Shown piece after piece: positions 1 through 8,351 of a stretch of 49,683 nucleotides of DNA (the stretch's first letter is position 1; every line of letters starts with the position of its first letter). The notes beneath the pieces are model-generated. The model was given only the letters and a program-made list of their open reading frames with translations, ran no database searches and was not told where the DNA came from. The DNA lies in NCBI GenBank assembly GCA_903834475.1, contig CAILJH010000283.1:1-49683 (forward strand), read 5' to 3'. This stretch comes from an uncultured Prolixibacteraceae bacterium (GTDB lineage Bacteria > Bacteroidota > Bacteroidia > Bacteroidales > Prolixibacteraceae). The translations under genes were made by a program, and so were the position numbers.

Positions 1-1
1 T

Positions 2-358
2 CCGAATCTGGCATATTTTTCACACACCTATTCATTAAAAAAGATGGTTGACCATATTTATGGCCGCACCAATGTGATGGAGCGTACCGATCGTCCGAAT
101 TTATTCGTGAAGGAACTGGGTATGTACATCGAATATCTGGGAGGAAAAATTGAGGAAACCCTCAAACCTATTTCGGATAAGCAGAAGAAGCATTTTGATA
201 CCTTTCAGGAAAACCTGAACAAAGGCGTTGAATACTACAAAGACTTGTTCCAGAAATGCAAAACCCAACTGGAAGATTCCACTTCAAAAAATAATCTGAT
301 GCACGATTTGGAGAATATGAAACTCGAGCTTTTAAAGCTGAAAGCGAAGATGTTATAA
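2..358 (+). CDS. 3' end of an unidentified gene (partial)
   Basis: The frame is open from base 2 to the TAA at 356-358, so the visible part is probably the C-terminal end of a gene that starts left of the window; the first ATG at 44 may be internal. The visible 118 residues read from PNLAYFSHTY onward. The last 70 residues are rich in Lys, Glu and Leu with no membrane segment or signal peptide, and look like a helical, possibly coiled-coil tail of a cytoplasmic protein. I do not recognise the family. A perfect-stem terminator follows 22 bases after the stop, so the transcription unit ends here. The alternative is a complete 104-residue protein from the ATG at 44, which I consider less likely because the frame stays open and protein-like upstream of it. 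Confidence 0.55.
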   Translation, partial: PNLAYFSHTYSLKKMVDHIYGRTNVMERTDRPNLFVKELGMYIEYLGGKIEETLKPISDKQKKHFDTFQENLNKGVEYYKDLFQKCKTQLEDSTSKNNLMHDLENMKLELLKLKAKML

Positions 359-379
359 GAGTTCCAAATTTCAAATTCC

Positions 380-430
380 AAGTTCCAAATTTCAGGTAAA
401 ATGCCTGAAATTTGGAACTTTTTTATTTTT
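380..430 (+). terminator. Rho-independent terminator with a perfect 17-bp stem
   Basis: Arms AAGTTCCAAATTTCAGG (380-396) and its exact complement (404-420) enclose a 7-nt loop and are followed by a T-rich run (421-430). It ends the partial gene. Just upstream (361-379) lies another half-copy of the same GTTCCAAATTTC motif, so the stem may derive from a dispersed repeat. The T-run lies only on the + side, so it does not look bidirectional. Confidence 0.8.
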
Positions 431-725
431 ATATGCCAAGTGTTTTAGGATTCATTTTATTACCCCTGAAACTGACTAATTCGACAATTTCGCCACTAAA
501 CCGATCATACAAAGTTGTTTGATAGTTTATTACACAACGTCTAAGATTTTTCTTTTTGTCAGAATAAGGATATAAAAACGGGTTTATGGAAATTTGATTA
601 ACTACTCCCTCAAAATACGTATCCACTTTTGCTGCTGTGGCAATTCCAAACTTGCCTGATACATATTCAAGTATATCTTCGTATTCTATATAGGCCCGGG
701 TTGAATAGACAACTGGATATAGCAT
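429..725 (-). CDS. RelE/ParE-family toxin
   Basis: This 98-residue basic protein has the length and layout of the RelE/ParE toxin superfamily: an N-terminal strand with Tyr/Ser-rich start (LYPVVYSTRAYIEYEDILEY), a helical hairpin, and C-terminal strands including RRCVINYQTTLYDRFSG and IVELVSFRGN, where the conserved Arg/Phe positions of ParE-like folds lie. ParE proteins act on gyrase and RelE proteins cleave mRNA on the ribosome; the sequence does not decide which. The upstream gene ends in TAATG, so its stop and this ATG share one base (725), implying translational coupling to the antitoxin. The order antitoxin then toxin is the usual one for this superfamily. The assignment to the superfamily is firm; the target is not known. 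Confidence 0.75.
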   Translation of the reverse strand: MLYPVVYSTRAYIEYEDILEYVSGKFGIATAAKVDTYFEGVVNQISINPFLYPYSDKKKNLRRCVINYQTTLYDRFSGEIVELVSFRGNKMNPKTLGI

Positions 726-958
726 TACTTGAAATTGAACCGTTCTTTGATTTTAGACCTAACTTGTGAGTGTGTTAAATGCTCACCTCGGTCAAGCTGC
801 TCGATTCCTTCATTAATAGCATTTTTGTCTTTATCACTGGTGTTATCCCACCAATCGGCTTTCTCTTTTTGTATATTCTCCACCTTCTCCAGGATACTAT
901 CTTCTTGTATGGTAGATATCCAGTTAATAAGGTTTATTTTTCTGGTCTCTATATTCAT
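725..958 (-). CDS. Putative antitoxin of the ParE-like module
   Basis: A 77-residue acidic/helical protein preceding the toxin gene with a 1-base TAATG overlap. The C-terminal half contains NAINEGIEQLDRGEHLTHSQ, resembling the toxin-wrapping C-terminal segment of ParD-like or addiction-module antitoxins (a helix ending in Gly, then a basic tail SKIKERF). The N-terminal half has alternating hydrophobic residues and no clear ribbon-helix-helix or Xre motif, so how it binds DNA, if it does, is unclear. Its role is inferred mainly from size, position and coupling to the toxin. A TAAATTTG box 17 bases upstream of the ATG fits a Bacteroidota promoter, where autoregulation would be expected. Confidence 0.65.
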   Translation of the reverse strand: MNIETRKINLINWISTIQEDSILEKVENIQKEKADWWDNTSDKDKNAINEGIEQLDRGEHLTHSQVRSKIKERFNFK

Positions 959-975
959 GACTTCTGATTTTATAA

Positions 976-983
976 CAAATTTA
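976..983 (-). promoter_or_regulatory. Candidate -7 box of the toxin-antitoxin promoter
   Basis: On the minus strand this reads TAAATTTG, a full match to the Bacteroidota TAnnTTTG -7 consensus, 17 bases before the antitoxin ATG. No clear -33 TTTG is seen at the usual spacing, so the call rests on one box. Confidence 0.4.
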
Positions 984-1051
984 ACGATGAACTTTGTTTT
1001 TGGTTCTTTTTTAATGGATTAAAATTTAGTCTTTCGTATTGTTTGTACAAA

Positions 1052-4036
1052 TTATTCCTCAAACGAAATCAAAGCCTGCCGGTTTTTTCCATCCATCACA
1101 ATATTGAGTTCATTGGTAAAGGAGACATGTTTGATGTATTTTCCTTCCTCAATGCATGGCATTTTCATCAGCAGATCCATGTTGATGGTTGCATCCTGAG
1201 AATTGTGCGGAATCGTAAAATAACCCACATTCATGGAGGTCACATTGTGAAAAAAGTGTGAACCGAGCGAGCCATCGAGTGGAAAATCTTCCAGTCCCAT
1301 TTCAACAATAATTCGGGCTTTCGAAATATGCGCCCATAAAACCGGAATTCCGGTAAACGGATCGCGTGTGCCCCAGCGGCCCGGACCAATCAGCACATAT
1401 TCTTTCTTTTGAAATTCCATCTGCCGGTTAAAATGATTGATTTCGGCGGCAATCTCGCGGGTTTTCATTTTATCGAACCGATCAGGATCAACAAATATGA
1501 CATCCTGAATACCATTTACAATACCATTTCCCATTCCACGTTTGGCATACAACAGGGTTTTCGCCGGATCAATTTCCCCTAAATTAACCGTCAGTTGATC
1601 GTCCCGCCGGATCAGTGGCTTGATTTGCAGCAGGTAGAAGGTTGGAAGCTGGTTTTCGCCCTTTTCCAGATCAACGGCGTATTCTATTTCCACAGGTGAA
1701 CCCATTGCTTCACGGAATAGGCGTAACAATAAAGTCAGGGTATCGGCAAACGGAATATGTTTATATTTCAGGATGTTGGCAAAGTCGATTACACGTAATC
1801 CAAGGCTGTCGATTCCCGGAACCAGACAATCGTTTTCGTGATCGTAAACCGAAGCACAGTGTTGCAATACACCATCCTTTTCTGCTGCATTGATTTTCAT
1901 TTTCCGGATTGCTGCATTTTCTCCACCGCCTTCAAGATCAAATTGGGTGTGGTCCATGTCGATGGCGTAAAATTCCTTCTGTGTATCGCGTATCAGGTCG
2001 TGATCGCTCGATGTGTTGATTTGCGGATATTTTGGACAAAACCGATAGGCTTTTTCACCACCTACAACATACATTCCCAAACCTACAGCTGCCACTGCAA
2101 AGCCATCTTCGGGTTCCATATACGATACCGGGTAAAAGTTGTATGACTGAGCCACACCGCTAAACGACGGATAATAGTGGTCGCCGTACTGATGGCCAAC
2201 GACTTCCTGGATCACCACAGCCATTTTTTCTTCCTCGATTTTGTAGTTCACCACATCGAAATACGACATGGCCGATTCAGTAAATATACTGGCATATACC
2301 AGTTTGATTGCCGTTTCGAGTTGCTGTTGCCGAACCTGAATGTCCGGATGATTATTCGGAATCAGGTAAGTTGCATACACTCCGGAAAATGGCTGTATCA
2401 GCGAATCTTCGAATAATCCGGAGGACCGGATAGCCAGCGGACTGGTCATTTTTTCCAGATAGCTGTACAATCGATCCTGAAGTTCTTCGCTGAACTGTGC
2501 TTCGATGAAAATAGTCTTGATTCTCTCGTAATCGCTGCTCGAATAGATTTCATCGAACAGGTCGTTGCTTTCAAGAAACTTATCGAATTCCATTGCTCCG
2601 ATGACTGCAGTAGCTGGAATACGGATATTCAGTTCAGGAATAATTTTGGCAAAATCGATGTTTTCGATAAAGTTGCACATAAAAGCCATTCCGCGGCCTT
2701 TGCCACCCAACGAACCATTGCCAAGTCTTACCACATATCGGTTGCCTGTTACCAGAGAAGGATCAAAATCGATGATGCTGCCACGAAGTTTCTGTATCCT
2801 TGAACTTTCGAATACATCCAGGCAAAACTTTCGCAAATCGTTCGGGTTGTTAAAATCCTCGGTCCGGTAGGGAAGCAACTGTTCCGCGATGTTAATCTCT
2901 CCGCGTGCCATAAGCCAGGTGGAGAAGGAATTCCTCCGGGCGTGATAAACCAGTGCCATTTCAGGAACGATTCGAAACATCTCCTGAAACTCGGCCAGAT
3001 TACGCGCAATCATAATCGGATTGCCATCGAGGTCTTTAAATACGAAGTTTCCGAATCCAAGCCGCTTGTAGATGTAATTGTGAATATCGAGCGCCAGGCT
3101 TTCGGAATTCTTGTTTATAAAATCGGCGCCCACATCGCGGGCACGCTGTGCATTGTTTACATCGTGGCTCTGTAGTAAAATCGGGATTGGAAAGCGAAGC
3201 GTAGAATTTACATACCGCAGCAGATCGACACCAGCTTCATCGTCGTCGATTCCATTTCGCTGAAATTTCACATCAGAAATAACCGAAAGCAGATGGTTCT
3301 TGTATTTGTTGATCATCGTTACAGCTTCCTCGAAATTACTGACCAGAATAACTTTTGGCCGGGCACGCATTTTCAGGATTTTGTGCAGTTCATCGGCCGA
3401 TTTATCCTCCACCAGATTCTGGGTTTGAGTCATGATATTGGTGTACAGCATGGGCAGGTACCTCGAATAATACTGAATGGAATCTTCAACCAGCAGAATA
3501 ATCCGGACGTTGCCATTTTTCGTATCCGCTTCTACATTTTTTTTGTCTTCAATGTATTTGATCATTGCCAGGAAGACATTCGAATTCCCATTCCAGACAA
3601 ATACCCGGTCGATCGAATCAATTTTGTACGAAGAAGTCTGGAAGTAGCGCAAATCGCCGTTGTTATTGACGAGCAATAAAATGGGTATTTGTGGTTTCCT
3701 TTTGTAGAGCGCATTGGCTGCAACGATTGGAATATTTTTATCCAATCCAACCATGATAATGGTCAGATCAAAATCCCGGGAATCGATCAGCCGGATTGCT
3801 TCTTCTTCAGTATTTACGCTCGTAAAACGGGGATAGGTATAGAGGTTTAACTGTAGGAATTCGCCGAATATTTTGTCGGTGAACTGGCCTTCCCGAACGA
3901 TGGAGTAGCTGTCGTAAAGCGTAGCCAGTAAAAGTATTTCTTTCACCTTGGTTGGCATCAACTCCTGAAAGATGTCACGATCGCTTTTCTTTAGTTTGTA
4001 AATCGATGAAAGTGATACAGAATCAATGTTTTCCAT
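1052..4036 (-). CDS. Receiver-like domains fused to a PPDK_N / PEP-synthase nucleotide-binding domain
   Basis: The protein has 994 residues from the ATG at 4036; a TTG 36 bases upstream is in frame but less likely. Residues ~30-165 form a degenerate receiver-like domain. Residues ~175-330 form a second one with the acidic pair in LLVEDS (183-184) and a candidate phospho-acceptor Asp in ISDVKF (255). From ~430 the chain matches the ATP-grasp N-terminal domain of pyruvate phosphate dikinase/PEP synthase, with SLGGKGRG (~442-449) and AIRSSGLFEDS (535-545). The central phosphohistidine domain and the C-terminal PEP/pyruvate TIM barrel of true PPDK are not seen, so it cannot run the full reaction alone. 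Related proteins are common in Bacteroidota and are often called PEP synthase. Its role is probably regulatory or in a partial phosphotransfer. No signal peptide is present. It stands alone, divergent from the C69 peptidase. Confidence 0.75.
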   Translation of the reverse strand: MENIDSVSLSSIYKLKKSDRDIFQELMPTKVKEILLLATLYDSYSIVREGQFTDKIFGEFLQLNLYTYPRFTSVNTEEEAIRLIDSRDFDLTIIMVGLDKNIPIVAANALYKRKPQIPILLLVNNNGDLRYFQTSSYKIDSIDRVFVWNGNSNVFLAMIKYIEDKKNVEADTKNGNVRIILLVEDSIQYYSRYLPMLYTNIMTQTQNLVEDKSADELHKILKMRARPKVILVSNFEEAVTMINKYKNHLLSVISDVKFQRNGIDDDEAGVDLLRYVNSTLRFPIPILLQSHDVNNAQRARDVGADFINKNSESLALDIHNYIYKRLGFGNFVFKDLDGNPIMIARNLAEFQEMFRIVPEMALVYHARRNSFSTWLMARGEINIAEQLLPYRTEDFNNPNDLRKFCLDVFESSRIQKLRGSIIDFDPSLVTGNRYVVRLGNGSLGGKGRGMAFMCNFIENIDFAKIIPELNIRIPATAVIGAMEFDKFLESNDLFDEIYSSSDYERIKTIFIEAQFSEELQDRLYSYLEKMTSPLAIRSSGLFEDSLIQPFSGVYATYLIPNNHPDIQVRQQQLETAIKLVYASIFTESAMSYFDVVNYKIEEEKMAVVIQEVVGHQYGDHYYPSFSGVAQSYNFYPVSYMEPEDGFAVAAVGLGMYVVGGEKAYRFCPKYPQINTSSDHDLIRDTQKEFYAIDMDHTQFDLEGGGENAAIRKMKINAAEKDGVLQHCASVYDHENDCLVPGIDSLGLRVIDFANILKYKHIPFADTLTLLLRLFREAMGSPVEIEYAVDLEKGENQLPTFYLLQIKPLIRRDDQLTVNLGEIDPAKTLLYAKRGMGNGIVNGIQDVIFVDPDRFDKMKTREIAAEINHFNRQMEFQKKEYVLIGPGRWGTRDPFTGIPVLWAHISKARIIVEMGLEDFPLDGSLGSHFFHNVTSMNVGYFTIPHNSQDATINMDLLMKMPCIEEGKYIKHVSFTNELNIVMDGKNRQALISFEE

Positions 4037-4240
4037 GCCAGAATAGTTTTTGAAGGTGGTATCCGGATTCAATGAATCAGGGAGTGGAAAAGTATAAAAA
4101 ATATGGCGGAAACGAACATGCTACCGGATTAGATTTTTCGGAATGTCATTCAGGGTGTTCCAAAATGGCCGGCAAGTTAAATTCATTGGTATCATTTTAC
4201 TAAACTGACTTTTTTCTACATTTACACAAAAAGTTTTCTC

Positions 4241-5977
4241 ATGATTAAACGAATTCTAAGCTTCTGCCTGACTTTACTAATTACTTCAGGAACAACCCAT
4301 GTATTTGCCTGTACCAACCTGATTGTAACCCGGGGTGCAAGCAGCGACCAGTCTGTGATGATTACCTATGCGGCCGATTCGCATGTTCGTTATGGTGCCA
4401 TCGCTTTTTATCCGGCGGCCGACCATCAAATAGGCGATTTGTGCCAGGTTTATCATTACGAAAACGGAAAACTCCTCGGTACAATTCCTGAAGTCGCTCA
4501 TACTTTTTCGGTTATTCAGCTGATGAATGAATTTCAGGTGGCCATTGGTGAAACCACCTTTGGCGGACTTGATTCACTGAGTTCACAGCCCGGAGCCATT
4601 CTCGATTATGGCTCATTGATGCGGATCGGACTTCAGCGCTCCAAAACGGCACGCGAAATGATCCGGGTGATGACCGAACTTGTTGCCCAATATGGTTATA
4701 TTTCCGGTGGTGAATCGTTCTCTGTTTCCGATGCTAATGAGGCCTGGATCATGGAAATGATCGGGAAAGGCAAATACGAAAAAGGAGCCGTCTGGGTAGC
4801 TCGTTTAATTCCAGACGGATATGTATGTGGTCACGCCAACCAGGCCCGCATTACCACTTTCCCTTTCCAGAAAACCAACAATTGGAATGATACGAAACAA
4901 AGCGTTTATCATTCACCGGACGTGATCAGCTTTGCGAAAAAGCATGCATACTATCAGGGAACCAATGAATCCTTCAGTTTTTCAGATGTGTACAATCCGG
5001 TTCGTTTCGGAGGTGCCCGTTTCTGCGATGCCCGGGTATGGTCGTTCTTCCGGAAAATCAACAAGGAAGTTCGTGAAAATCAGGATTACACCAATTATGC
5101 GATGGGAAAGTTTGATCGCAATGCTCAGTTTTCAAATCAAACTGCGAATCCAAATGGCTATGTTTCAAACCGCTTGCCTTTGTGGGTGAAACCTGATTCT
5201 CCGGTTACGCTTCAGCAGGTCAAAGCAGCGATGCGCGACCATTACGAAGATACTCCATTGGATATGCGGAATGACCCGGGTGCCGGTCCTTTTGCTTCAC
5301 CTTATCGCTGGCGTCCGATGGAATTTGTCGTTGACAGCGTGATGTACCTTTGTGAACGTGCGATTGCAACCCAGCAAACAGGGTACAGCTTTGTGGCTCA
5401 GTCGCGCAGCTGGCTTCCGGCACAGATTGGCGGTATTTTCTGGTTTGGTGTCGACGATGCCGACGGATGCGTTTATACACCGATCTACTGTGGAGTCAAG
5501 CGGATACCGGAAAGTTATGCGGTCGGCAATGGCTCTATGATCAGCTGGTCGGAAACCTCCGCATTCTGGACTTTTAATCAGCTAAATAACTGGGCATATT
5601 CGCGGTACAACCTGATCCATCCTGAAATCGAAAACTATCAGACTCAGCTCGAAAATCAGTTTGCGACTGAGGTACAGCTTGCCGATCAGCAGGCATCAAC
5701 GCTTTTTAAACAAAATCCTGCTTCGGCAAGCGAATACCTGACCGGCTATTCAGTTTATACCGGCAATAAGCTGGTCGCCGATTGGAAAGTATTTTATCAG
5801 TACCTGTTTATGAAATACATGGATGGAAATGTAAAAAACTCGGACGGTCGCAAATTACTGGACAACGGAAATGGTAAAAATATTCCGAAGGCACCGGCCC
5901 AACCAGGTTACGGTAAAAATTGGGAACGAATCATGATTCAGGGAACCGGTGACCGGCTGGTTGTACCGAAGAAATAA
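4241..5977 (+). CDS. Secreted C69-family dipeptidase (PepD-like)
   Basis: Family C69 peptidases are N-terminal-nucleophile hydrolases that cleave dipeptides. The 578-residue product starts with a signal peptide (about residues 1-23, ending in VFA) followed directly by Cys24 in ACTNLIVTRGAS. This is the family arrangement in which signal or propeptide removal exposes the catalytic Cys. Further family features are ETTFGG, the GESFSVSDANEAWIMEM segment and CGHANQARI. Length is close to that of other Bacteroidota members. It is monocistronic as far as can be seen: the gene to its left is divergent, and a 305-base repeat-bearing gap follows. Amino-acid scavenging in the periplasm or outside the cell is the likely role. 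Confidence in the family is high; substrate choice is not determined. Confidence 0.9.
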   Translation: MIKRILSFCLTLLITSGTTHVFACTNLIVTRGASSDQSVMITYAADSHVRYGAIAFYPAADHQIGDLCQVYHYENGKLLGTIPEVAHTFSVIQLMNEFQVAIGETTFGGLDSLSSQPGAILDYGSLMRIGLQRSKTAREMIRVMTELVAQYGYISGGESFSVSDANEAWIMEMIGKGKYEKGAVWVARLIPDGYVCGHANQARITTFPFQKTNNWNDTKQSVYHSPDVISFAKKHAYYQGTNESFSFSDVYNPVRFGGARFCDARVWSFFRKINKEVRENQDYTNYAMGKFDRNAQFSNQTANPNGYVSNRLPLWVKPDSPVTLQQVKAAMRDHYEDTPLDMRNDPGAGPFASPYRWRPMEFVVDSVMYLCERAIATQQTGYSFVAQSRSWLPAQIGGIFWFGVDDADGCVYTPIYCGVKRIPESYAVGNGSMISWSETSAFWTFNQLNNWAYSRYNLIHPEIENYQTQLENQFATEVQLADQQASTLFKQNPASASEYLTGYSVYTGNKLVADWKVFYQYLFMKYMDGNVKNSDGRKLLDNGNGKNIPKAPAQPGYGKNWERIMIQGTGDRLVVPKK

Positions 5978-6090
5978 ACTGAATTTTATCTATAGAAGAA
6001 TATTAGTGACCAATAATAAATTTTTAATCTTCTTGATATCTCTATAATGGCAATACTTACAAGTTTATTTCGCTCCACCGAAGCTTGACT

Positions 6091-6212
6091 TCCTTGTCTA
6101 AGGAGATTCTCTACAAATATTTTGCGACTCTGTCGCTTTTGAAAAGGCTGCGGAGCAGCGATATATTTGTAGTCAGATAGTTAAGCAAGAACGCATGAAG
6201 CTACAGAGTAGC
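6091..6212. repeat. Nested-hairpin intergenic element
   Basis: This lies in the 305-base gap 5978-6282, in which I see no gene. CTACAAATAT (6111-6120) and its exact complement (6163-6172) enclose two short hairpins with 5-bp stems and 3-nt loops: GCGAC-tct-GTCGC (6124-6136) and GCTGC-gga-GCAGC (6147-6159). A third of the same geometry, GCTAC-aga-GTAGC, lies at 6200-6212, and TCCTT-gtct-AAGGA (5-4-5) at 6091-6104. The layout matches that at 31584-31696 though the stems differ. Such palindromic fillers are common between Bacteroidota genes; function is unknown. Confidence 0.6.
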
Positions 6213-6282
6213 GGAATAATTTTATTCAATTTTATGATAGAAAAAGTACAGTAAAAATCATTCACATTCAAACCTGCAACCC

Positions 6283-8283
6283 ATGAACAAGCAATTTCTG
6301 ATCATCATTTCCATTTTGATAGTTGCCCTGGGATCTTTCGCAAAGGATAACCGTAATTCGTATTACATTACCAATCAGGCTCCGCTGGCAGTTCAACCAT
6401 ACACGGCGCTGCCATTGGGAGCAATTAGACCAAAAGGACTGTTGCTGAAAATGCTTGAATTGCAGCGTGACGGACTTTCCGGTCATCTGGACAGTATTTA
6501 CAGTCTGGTTTGCGGCAGCAACAATGGTTGGCTCGGCGGAACAGGCGATGGCTGGGAACGTGGCCCATATTGGCTCGACGGACTTGTCCCATTGGCGTAC
6601 CTTTTGGATGATGCCAAATTGAAGGCAAAAACTCAGAAATGGATTGAATGGAGCATCAAAAACCAACGGGAAGATGGTTACTTCGGACCAAAACCTTTGC
6701 CCGATGGATATCATAAAATTCCGGGAACTCAGCAGGATATGCGCGAAGACTGGTGGCCAAAAATGGTTATGTTGAAGGTTTTGCAGCAGTATTACTCGGC
6801 AACAAACGATGATCGTGTGATAAAATTGATGACCAATTATTTCAGGTATCAGTTGAAAACCCTGCCTGAAAAGAAGCTCGGCTTCATTACCTTCTGGGGC
6901 GAACAGCGTGGTGGCGATAACCTGGCCATTGTTTATTGGCTTTACAACATTACCAAAGAAAAATTCCTGCTCGATCTCGCCGAAATCATTCACAAGCAGA
7001 CATTTAACTGGACCGAAATTTATTCCGGAAATGTGATCCGGCAATTAAATCCTTTGCCGGACCTTCATTGCGTCAATGTGGCTCAGGGCCTGAAGGAACC
7101 GGTGATTTATTATCAGCAACATCCGGAGCAGAAATACCCGGATGCGGTGAAAGGCGGATTGCAAGCTCTGAAAGATTGCCATGGTTTTGTAAACGGAATG
7201 TATGGGGCAGACGAAAACCTGCATGGAAATGATCCCAATCAGGGTTCCGAATTGTGTTCGGCGGTGGAGATGATGTTCAGTTTCGAAAGCATTCTGCCGA
7301 TTACCGGCGATGTGTATTATGCTGATTACCTGGAGAAAATTGCATACAATGTGCTCCTGACGCAAATCACCGACGATTTCATGCGAAAACAATATTTCCA
7401 GCAACCGAATCAGGTTTTGATTACTGATGTCGAACGTAATTTCTTCAACGATAAAAATGCACGGATTTGTTTTGGAACCACCAGTGGTTATCCATGCTGT
7501 TTGACCAACATGCACCAGGGCTGGCCCAAGCTTGTGCAGAATCTTTGGTATGCCACTGCTGATAATGGAATAGCGGCTTTGGTTTACGGTCCGTCTGAAG
7601 TGACTGCAAAGGTTGCTGATGGCGAAGAAGTAACCATTTCCGAAACGACCGATTATCCGTTTAAAGAGAATATCCACTTCTCTGTTGAGACCAAGAAAAA
7701 CATCCGGTTTCCGTTTCATTTGAGGATTCCGCTGTGGTGCAAAAATGCTGTGATCAGTATCAATGGGAAAACAGTTGCCGTCAATGCGGTCAATAATATT
7801 GCGATTCTCGACCGTGAATGGTCTTCCGGAGACGTCGTTGAACTGAATCTGCCCATGGATTTCCGTTATAGCCATTGGTTCGAAAATTCGCTTGGAATTG
7901 AGCGCGGTCCGCTTGTTTATGCGTTGAAAATAGAGGAAGAGTGGCATGAAAAGTCGGAAAAAGGATATGATGATACATTTTGGGAAGTTTTGCCCAAATC
8001 TCCCTGGAATTATTCCATTCAGAAAAATGAGATCGATAAAAATTTGCTGAAAGTTGAGGTGAAAGACCAGATTGCGGGCTACCCCTGGAATCTGGAGAAT
8101 GCGCCAATTTCTGTAAAGTTAAAAGCAAACCGTTTGCCGTTCTGGATACTGGAAAAAAATTCAGCCGGAAAACTGCCATCGCCTTCGTGGCCAGGAAGAA
8201 CTGTCGAGAAGCAGGATGAGGAAATTACCCTGATTCCTTACGGTTGCACTACACTGAGAATATCGGAGTTTCCAACCCGCTAA
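6283..8283 (+). CDS. GH127-like (DUF1680) glycosidase, putative beta-L-arabinofuranosidase
   Basis: The 666-residue product begins with a signal peptide (MNKQFLIIISILIVALGSFA) and has the all-helical catalytic barrel of the DUF1680/GH127 group. The signature residues of the zinc-thiolate site of GH127 are present: an E-x-C in GSELCSAVE (E323, C325) and a Cys pair in GYPCC (C405, C406). In the characterised GH127 enzyme HypBA1 the equivalent residues are E338, C340, C417 and C418, the first Cys of the pair being the nucleophile. The C-terminal third is beta-rich (LRIPLWCKNAVISINGK), as in the family. Members act on beta-L-arabinofuranosides, but the group is broad and substrate is inferred. 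It leads the + strand sugar block; the GH2 gene starts 68 bases later. Confidence 0.85.
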   Translation: MNKQFLIIISILIVALGSFAKDNRNSYYITNQAPLAVQPYTALPLGAIRPKGLLLKMLELQRDGLSGHLDSIYSLVCGSNNGWLGGTGDGWERGPYWLDGLVPLAYLLDDAKLKAKTQKWIEWSIKNQREDGYFGPKPLPDGYHKIPGTQQDMREDWWPKMVMLKVLQQYYSATNDDRVIKLMTNYFRYQLKTLPEKKLGFITFWGEQRGGDNLAIVYWLYNITKEKFLLDLAEIIHKQTFNWTEIYSGNVIRQLNPLPDLHCVNVAQGLKEPVIYYQQHPEQKYPDAVKGGLQALKDCHGFVNGMYGADENLHGNDPNQGSELCSAVEMMFSFESILPITGDVYYADYLEKIAYNVLLTQITDDFMRKQYFQQPNQVLITDVERNFFNDKNARICFGTTSGYPCCLTNMHQGWPKLVQNLWYATADNGIAALVYGPSEVTAKVADGEEVTISETTDYPFKENIHFSVETKKNIRFPFHLRIPLWCKNAVISINGKTVAVNAVNNIAILDREWSSGDVVELNLPMDFRYSHWFENSLGIERGPLVYALKIEEEWHEKSEKGYDDTFWEVLPKSPWNYSIQKNEIDKNLLKVEVKDQIAGYPWNLENAPISVKLKANRLPFWILEKNSAGKLPSPSWPGRTVEKQDEEITLIPYGCTTLRISEFPTR

Positions 8284-8351
8284 ATTTCATAAGAAATAAG
8301 GAATCGGAAATTGCAAATGAACAACAATTGAAACCATTTAACCATTCAGCC

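Noticed and set aside
6268-7947. Two long, abutting antisense open frames (about 258 and 300 codons) opposite the GH127-like gene
   Set aside because: The sense frame has a signal peptide and a full GH127 metal site; the antisense frames lack recognisable domains and are typical mirror frames of a coding gene.
8244-8351. Upstream ATG extension of the GH2 gene overlapping the GH127-like gene
   Set aside because: It would place 36 residues before a well-formed signal peptide; the ATG at 8352 fits better.
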